A stretch of DNA of 64,000 nucleotides. Source: Timema cristinae (lineage: Eukaryota > Arthropoda > Insecta > Phasmatodea > Timematidae). Shown here one piece after another: positions 59,143 through 64,000 of the stretch. The translations under genes were made by a program, and so were the position numbers. The DNA lies in NCBI GenBank assembly GCA_039000515.1, contig JBCFYV010011164.1, forward strand, positions 50,321,192-50,385,191, given 5' to 3'. Position 1 is the stretch's first letter. Every line of letters begins with the position of its first letter. Under the pieces are notes generated by a model. The model made no database searches, was not told the origin of the DNA, and saw only the letters and a list, made by a program, of their open reading frames with translations.

Positions 59143-59781
59143 GCTATTGCAAAGAGAGGCTCAGATGACATAGCATCATGTATCTCCACCCTCAGTTGAC
59201 AAGATTGTTGCATTCTCCGATTCGTGTCCGGGACAAAACATAAACGTTGCTCCAGCATTTTCTTATTTCACTAGCTTATCAGAGTCTGTGTCGTTAGTTG
59301 AACACACATTCTTGGAACCAGGGCATACCAGGACAGAATGCGACTCGGACCACGCTCGTATAGAGAAAGGTAAATCTGATGCTAGGTTCCTGGTTAGAGT
59401 ACCTGCTGGTAAGAACTGTTCATTGTAAAAGAGATGACACAAGAAGATTTCCTTCAATATTCTGGGTTAGTTGTAAATTGACGCAACATCAGGTGGATGA
59501 GATATGACTTTAGTGTTGTGGAGTGTAAGAACAGCCTCAATCCTGAAGAAGATTTCAAGAGCCTCGATCTGTGCAAAATAAGAAGAGGGAAGGCTGGAAT
59601 TACAACCGTCCACAAAAACTACTCTTGTCCATTACTGATCCACCCAGCAAAACAGAAAGACTTACCTCACCTCATGGATCCAATTTATCACAATCTCCAA
59701 ACAAGTGAGACAGCCGACACGACCAGTGACTGGACTGAGCCTTCCAGTGACGAAGACTCATTATATTTGAATAAACATTAA

Positions 59782-61468
59782 TAAACGCATTTTAAATATT
59801 AACTATCCATTTTTATATTATACTGTATTGTGCACTAATTCTTAGGTCAGATTATACCTTTTAGTGAGAAATGAAAGGTTTTCATTTTCAGTATATTTTA
59901 TAGTCTTAAGAAATTTGAAAAGGGTGTTGATGATAAGTTAACTCGAGGAAGATAAAGTGGCATGTTTTTAAAGGATGCAAATTTACAGATATGAAGTCTC
60001 CAAGACTGTTTTATAAATTCAGGACTGTACGGGGAAAAGAAGTAAGAGTTTTGCTATTGTTACCTTTCTGGTGTAAGCAGTACAAAAGCCATAAATCAAT
60101 ATTTCAAATTATTGTATGGATAATAATGAGTATACACTGATGAAACATGCTATGTACATAACAATAACATTTTCTCAGCCAAAAGCAGACAAGTCATCGA
60201 TCAAAATTGACATGTCCATTATCGATCAAGTAATTTCTCCCCAGTTTGATTTAATTTTTTCAAAAAGTATTGATATCTTAAAGATAAATATACCTAAAAG
60301 AAAAAGAACACCCCAAACTATCTTGCAACAGTAAACAAGATATGTTTTGATTGTATGAATTTGCAGGTAAGGCCAAACTTTGATTTTAGTCTCCTGAAAA
60401 ATCATATAAACTGACGCATCAGCTTTTGTCAAATAACCACAGGATTATATAAATAGAATAAACAATACAAACTATAATGTTTGGGAATTTCATAGTTATA
60501 TTAACACAAGGGGGAGGCTGCAGACAAAAAAATATTTAGCACTTAAATTAGCACTAGATGTGTTTTGCTGGTTTCTTTAAGTCACATCCAATTAACCGGA
60601 AGACCTCCCTGGAATAAGGATGTAACCATCATTTCTACCAAAAATGGGTTTCCAGTGTAAATAGGATGAAACAACATCCCTCTATCTATTGGTGCCATCT
60701 ATGAAGCATTTATTCCACTACAAGCCTAGTAATGGGACCTGTCAATCTGTTCTGCGTGGAATAAGGGTGTATCATCTTCCAATATGGTGGCATTCATGAC
60801 ATTCGTATGTCACCAAGCTGTTCAAACAATTAACATTGGAGAGTGGAAATATTTGAAGCGTAAGAGATTAAAGCAGAGTGGGAGATAATGTGATGTTATC
60901 CATATTGAAAGTTGTGCATTAATGACTATGGGCAATCAAGTGCCCTTTTTATATTCATTTTAATTAGTGTCTTCATGATGATGATCAAACTAGTATAAAT
61001 TATTTTACACATTTTATTGGGTGTATTCATGATCTTCATATGAGTGACTTTTGTCAATAAATTCAGCATTGGACATAAGATTGGCTATTTACCAATATTG
61101 TTATTCATGTGTGTAGTCAGCTTTAAAAATATTGAGTTCTATTCATAAAACTTGTACTTTCTTTTTGTTATAGTCATGGTCTTCATCAATAAGTGACTAT
61201 TTTTTTCTAAAACAATTTGAATTTCATTCAGCAACTTTATGATATCGGACAAACCTGTGCCAGTTTTTACAAGGATTTTATTGTACATGTTCATGAACAA
61301 ACAATGTCTACTTTTCGTTTGTCGTGTTTTCATTTAGTTTATTCGTGGTTATAAGGAAATATAAATGTATTTTCCTAAATTATAGAATGTTATTGGTGTA
61401 CCCATTACCAAGCAAATCAATGGTATTTCCCAGTATAATTTGTTTATATTATTTTACTACATTATAGT
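59782..61468. other. Intergenic, no supported gene
   Basis: AT-rich. A 72-codon frame at 60116-60334 (QPKADKSSIKIDMSIIDQVI and a basic end PKRKRT) begins after a TTTTCTCAG acceptor-like site near 60177, but I recognise no homologue. The remainder shows nothing. Confidence 0.4.
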
Positions 61469-64000
61469 CAGTGGCGTGCGGTGACTTTTCTCAAACAGGA
61501 CTGGGTTCGAAGACACCTTTCATTATGGGGCTAAAGAGGAATACTCTCCATATAATGTACAATATGTAGCTTAGCAAATACACTTTTACAGGTCATAGGG
61601 TAGGCAATTTATCTCCTTTCAACCGAGTCACAATATTTAGACATGGAATAAACAAACAAAGATATAAATTAAACAAAAACATGAATAAAAATAAATGAAT
61701 AAGTAAATAAAAAATTAATAGTAGAACCTTACCTTTACTTGTATATTAGTGCAATCCTTCTGTCACCTTTCTGAATGAATTTGTCGATAACAGCTTCATA
61801 GAATGATTGTTGACTCTGCAGTTAATCTAGCAAGCCTTTTTCAACAGGCAACAGGGAAAGTGTGGAGAGTCTTAATACACTTCAAACAACAGTGGGTTTG
61901 CTTACTGGTATTGTTGATACCAAACAACATCATTTATATGTTTCTTGGAACACTTCTTCTGCTAAGTATGGTCCTTCAAGGAACTTCATAATTTCAGTCA
62001 CAATCTTGTGTAAAAAGTCTGATAGTCTGTAAACTAATTCACTTCGAAAATTGCCCAAATTGAAAATACTACCGTAGCTTGACTGGAGTGACGAAAATAA
62101 ACTATCAGGAAAGCGAGATTAGAAGCTCTGAAATATGTTTTAATCTAACAGCTCAAAAATTGCAGCTCATTAAGATCTTGAAACCTCAGCTTCATTTGCT
62201 CAAAGTGGTGTCAATAATTTCATTATAAAGAGACACATATTTATTTTTGGATTCAATTAGTCATCTTCTCTACGTCTCTTCTTAGGAGCTTCCATGTTGT
62301 CATCTTGTTCTAATTTTCTATTTGTCTCTTCAAAGTTGTTTCTAGCATCTTTGAGGTGAGAAATCGTGTCTTTTACTTTATTGATGCAGTATTTCACATC
62401 AAAAGTTTTGGTTTGAAAAATATTTAATGTGTTGGTGAGGGTGAAAAAATGTCGTGAAAACCTTCTGTAGAAAGACGATGATGCATACCCTTTAGCAGTC
62501 ATGAAAGCATCAGAATCCCAACTATCTGGATTCTCAGCAATATTCTCAAAAAACTGAATGAGTTATGTTTTATTTTCATTCCCCATGTTCACAATTCTGG
62601 AATTGTATTTCCACCTTGTACTGGCAACTGTTGGAAACCACTTCTTTACCTCAGATTGATTAAGAGCGTCAATTCGTTTCAGTGAAAATAAATTTAGGAT
62701 TCCACTCAATGTCTTAAAAAAATCTTGCATTCTGTTATATGATTCACAAACCGAGAAAGAACTAAATTGAGTTTGTGAGCATAACATTGGATGAAGAGTG
62801 CACCTGGGCACCTCTTTTTCACAAGCGTTTGTACACCATTTCAATGTACAGAAAATGTAGCGGCTCCATAATACGCTTGTGCTACAAGATTTTGCTCACA
62901 ATTTAAACGAGAGAGGATTCGAAATACATGCTCACTTAAAACAATTGCAGTGCGATCACTGGTGACATCTGAAAATCTTATGTTACCATGTTTCACATAT
63001 CGAGGGACTGTCGAAAGTTGAGAGAGCTTTGCAATATCCATAGTTATGTCCAACATTATTGCTAGAAAAAATGTATCATTTATATCTGACTTAATCTTAT
63101 CCAAAATTAATCACCAGCACATTCAATGATGTCGTTTTGGATTTTGTTGGAGGTTCCTTTAAACGCCCCCCAGCTCTGGAGATGAAAATCCAAATTACAA
63201 TTGTATTTAGAAAGTAGCTGCATTAGTTAAATGTAGTTTCCCCAGTTAAGGGAATCTTCCCGTTTGTCGTGACCTCTGAATGGCAACTTTTGCTTCGACA
63301 AAAACAGCGCACATCAATTAATCATTAGTTCTTGGTTTGAACCAACCTGTGCATTATGTTTTAAAATGAGTAGCCTTTTTTGCTCACTCAGTTGAAAATC
63401 TATTCTGTTTTTCCTGAAAGTGTTTAATTTAGTTATTGTAAATAAGTGTGAGTGAGACTTTTCATGGCCCATTATGGCTTTGTGAAAATTGCTGATAACA
63501 CAAAGGCCGTTATTATTCCACACTCCCTGATTTGTTTTGAAATGACGTGTATATTCTTTCATTTTAGCATTATTATTTGCTGCTTTTCTTCAAAAGTGAG
63601 GGCTCCAAACGAAACTGCGAATAATTGGTCGAGAGCACAGTATTGAGAAAGGTGATCGGCACTGCTACATCCCACTGAACTACCTTCACTAACCCTGCTA
63701 CTTGTCTCAGGTCCCTTCCCCAAACTTTGTTGTGAGGGAACAGTTTTCAAATCTGAGTCCCTTTCCATATTTCACACTTTTAAACACTTTCAAACTAAAT
63801 TGACAATCGAACACTTCACAAGATCTCTTTCATCAATGGGAACAATTACATGAGCTTAATAACCACAACACTACCACTTATTAGAAGCAAACCAAAATCA
63901 CATTTACCTGTGACAGAACGCCAAGTGCTAGCATATATCTTATTATAGAGACGGACTAGGCTGGCTTTAACTAGTGCTCTCCCCGGTAAGAGCCGATAAG
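61469..64000 (-). pseudogene. ZMYM1-like hAT transposase relic, running off the right edge
   Basis: CAGTGGCGTGCGGTGAC at 61469-61485 is a typical hAT terminus. On the minus strand from ATG 63768 (MERDSDLKTVPSQQ) the coding remnants run leftward: KQKLPFRGHDKREDSLNWGN near 63270, a DUF4371-like block FFLAIMLDITMDIAKLSQLS with DRTAIVLSEH (63104-62841), LVAQAYYGAAT, VPRCTLHPMLCSQTQ-like and RWKYNSRI (62844-62563), AFMTAKGYASSSF to the basic tail KKRRREDD (62502-62257), and C-terminal pieces IDKFIQKGDRRIALIYK near 61770. Stops and shifts occur throughout. The other terminus lies beyond the window. Confidence 0.8.

Larger units (their letters stand above)
56640..59781 (+). pseudogene. Decayed copy of a repetitive insect gene family (DUF7869-like), formerly spliced
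   Basis: Exon-like pieces with splice sites: ~56640-56749 (donor AAG|GTAAGA), 56866-56990 (acceptor GTTTACAG), 57212-~57620 (acceptor TTTTTTCAG, interrupted by a MITE), and 57726 onward (acceptor TTGTCTACAG). Later pieces read, with stops and shifts, [115 protein letters not shown] and LVRVPAGK, ending in TAA at 59779-59781 followed by AATAAA. This order matches a high-copy family of uncharacterised insect proteins that I associate, from memory, with the DUF7869 domain and that behaves like a mobile element. Multiple nonsense codons and frameshifts; not functional. Confidence 0.75.

Overview
The window is nuclear DNA of an animal, very probably an insect. It is AT-rich and intron-rich, has canonical GT-AG splice sites and AATAAA signals, and is packed with tRNA-derived SINEs, hAT, mariner and PIF/Harbinger remnants and a non-LTR (LINE) family. 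I cannot place it to species; the repeat load and long introns suggest a hemimetabolous insect, but that is only a guess. A 100-base assembly gap lies at 14926-15025.

Layout. Positions 1-15,000 hold the edge of a minus-strand gene (1-58), a GC-rich repeat with duplicated hairpins (877-2045), a tandem ~0.8 kb duplication (3420-5235), a cluster of SINEs (7345-9420), a minus-strand exon of a secreted acidic protein carrying several same-direction frameshifts (9489-10345), and the last coding exon of an unrecognised minus-strand gene (13801-13995). Positions 15,311-41,349 are the plus-strand Lis-1 gene (PAFAH1B1 family): eight coding exons, 408 residues, apparently intact. Introns 5, 6 and 7 (9.3, 6.4 and 5.3 kb) are full of nested transposable elements: an antisense spliced hAT transposase relic, two copies in opposite orientation of another hAT-like element with 8-bp target duplications, a full-length dead mariner, LINE fragments, foldback hairpins and SINEs. 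Positions 41,350-52,500 contain no recognised host gene, but hold a LINE 3' end, an internally deleted Harbinger element with an expanded 45-bp minisatellite, hAT MITEs and a further TIR element.

Positions 52,593-53,960 hold two tightly packed ORFs: the N-terminal zinc-ribbon of RNA polymerase I subunit RPA12 (Polr1H) and, 21 bases after its readthrough stop, an intronless rumi/POGLUT1 O-glucosyltransferase gene. The rumi frame has TGA where the family has a conserved Trp, followed by 27 more family-like codons. Positions 56,640-59,781 are a decayed, formerly spliced copy of a repetitive insect gene family, interrupted by a MITE and containing an exact 63-bp triplication. The right edge (61,469-64,000) is a ZMYM1-like hAT transposase relic on the minus strand.

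The genes do not form a pathway: Lis-1 acts in dynein regulation, Polr1H in rRNA transcription and rumi in Notch EGF glycosylation. I found no complete novel system. The best leads are the rumi Trp-to-TGA codon, the Polr1H/rumi dicistron-like arrangement, the frameshift series in the secreted exon, the covarying hairpin pair near 1.2-1.7 kb, the MITE lodged in an exon, and the shared 3' tail across unrelated SINE heads.
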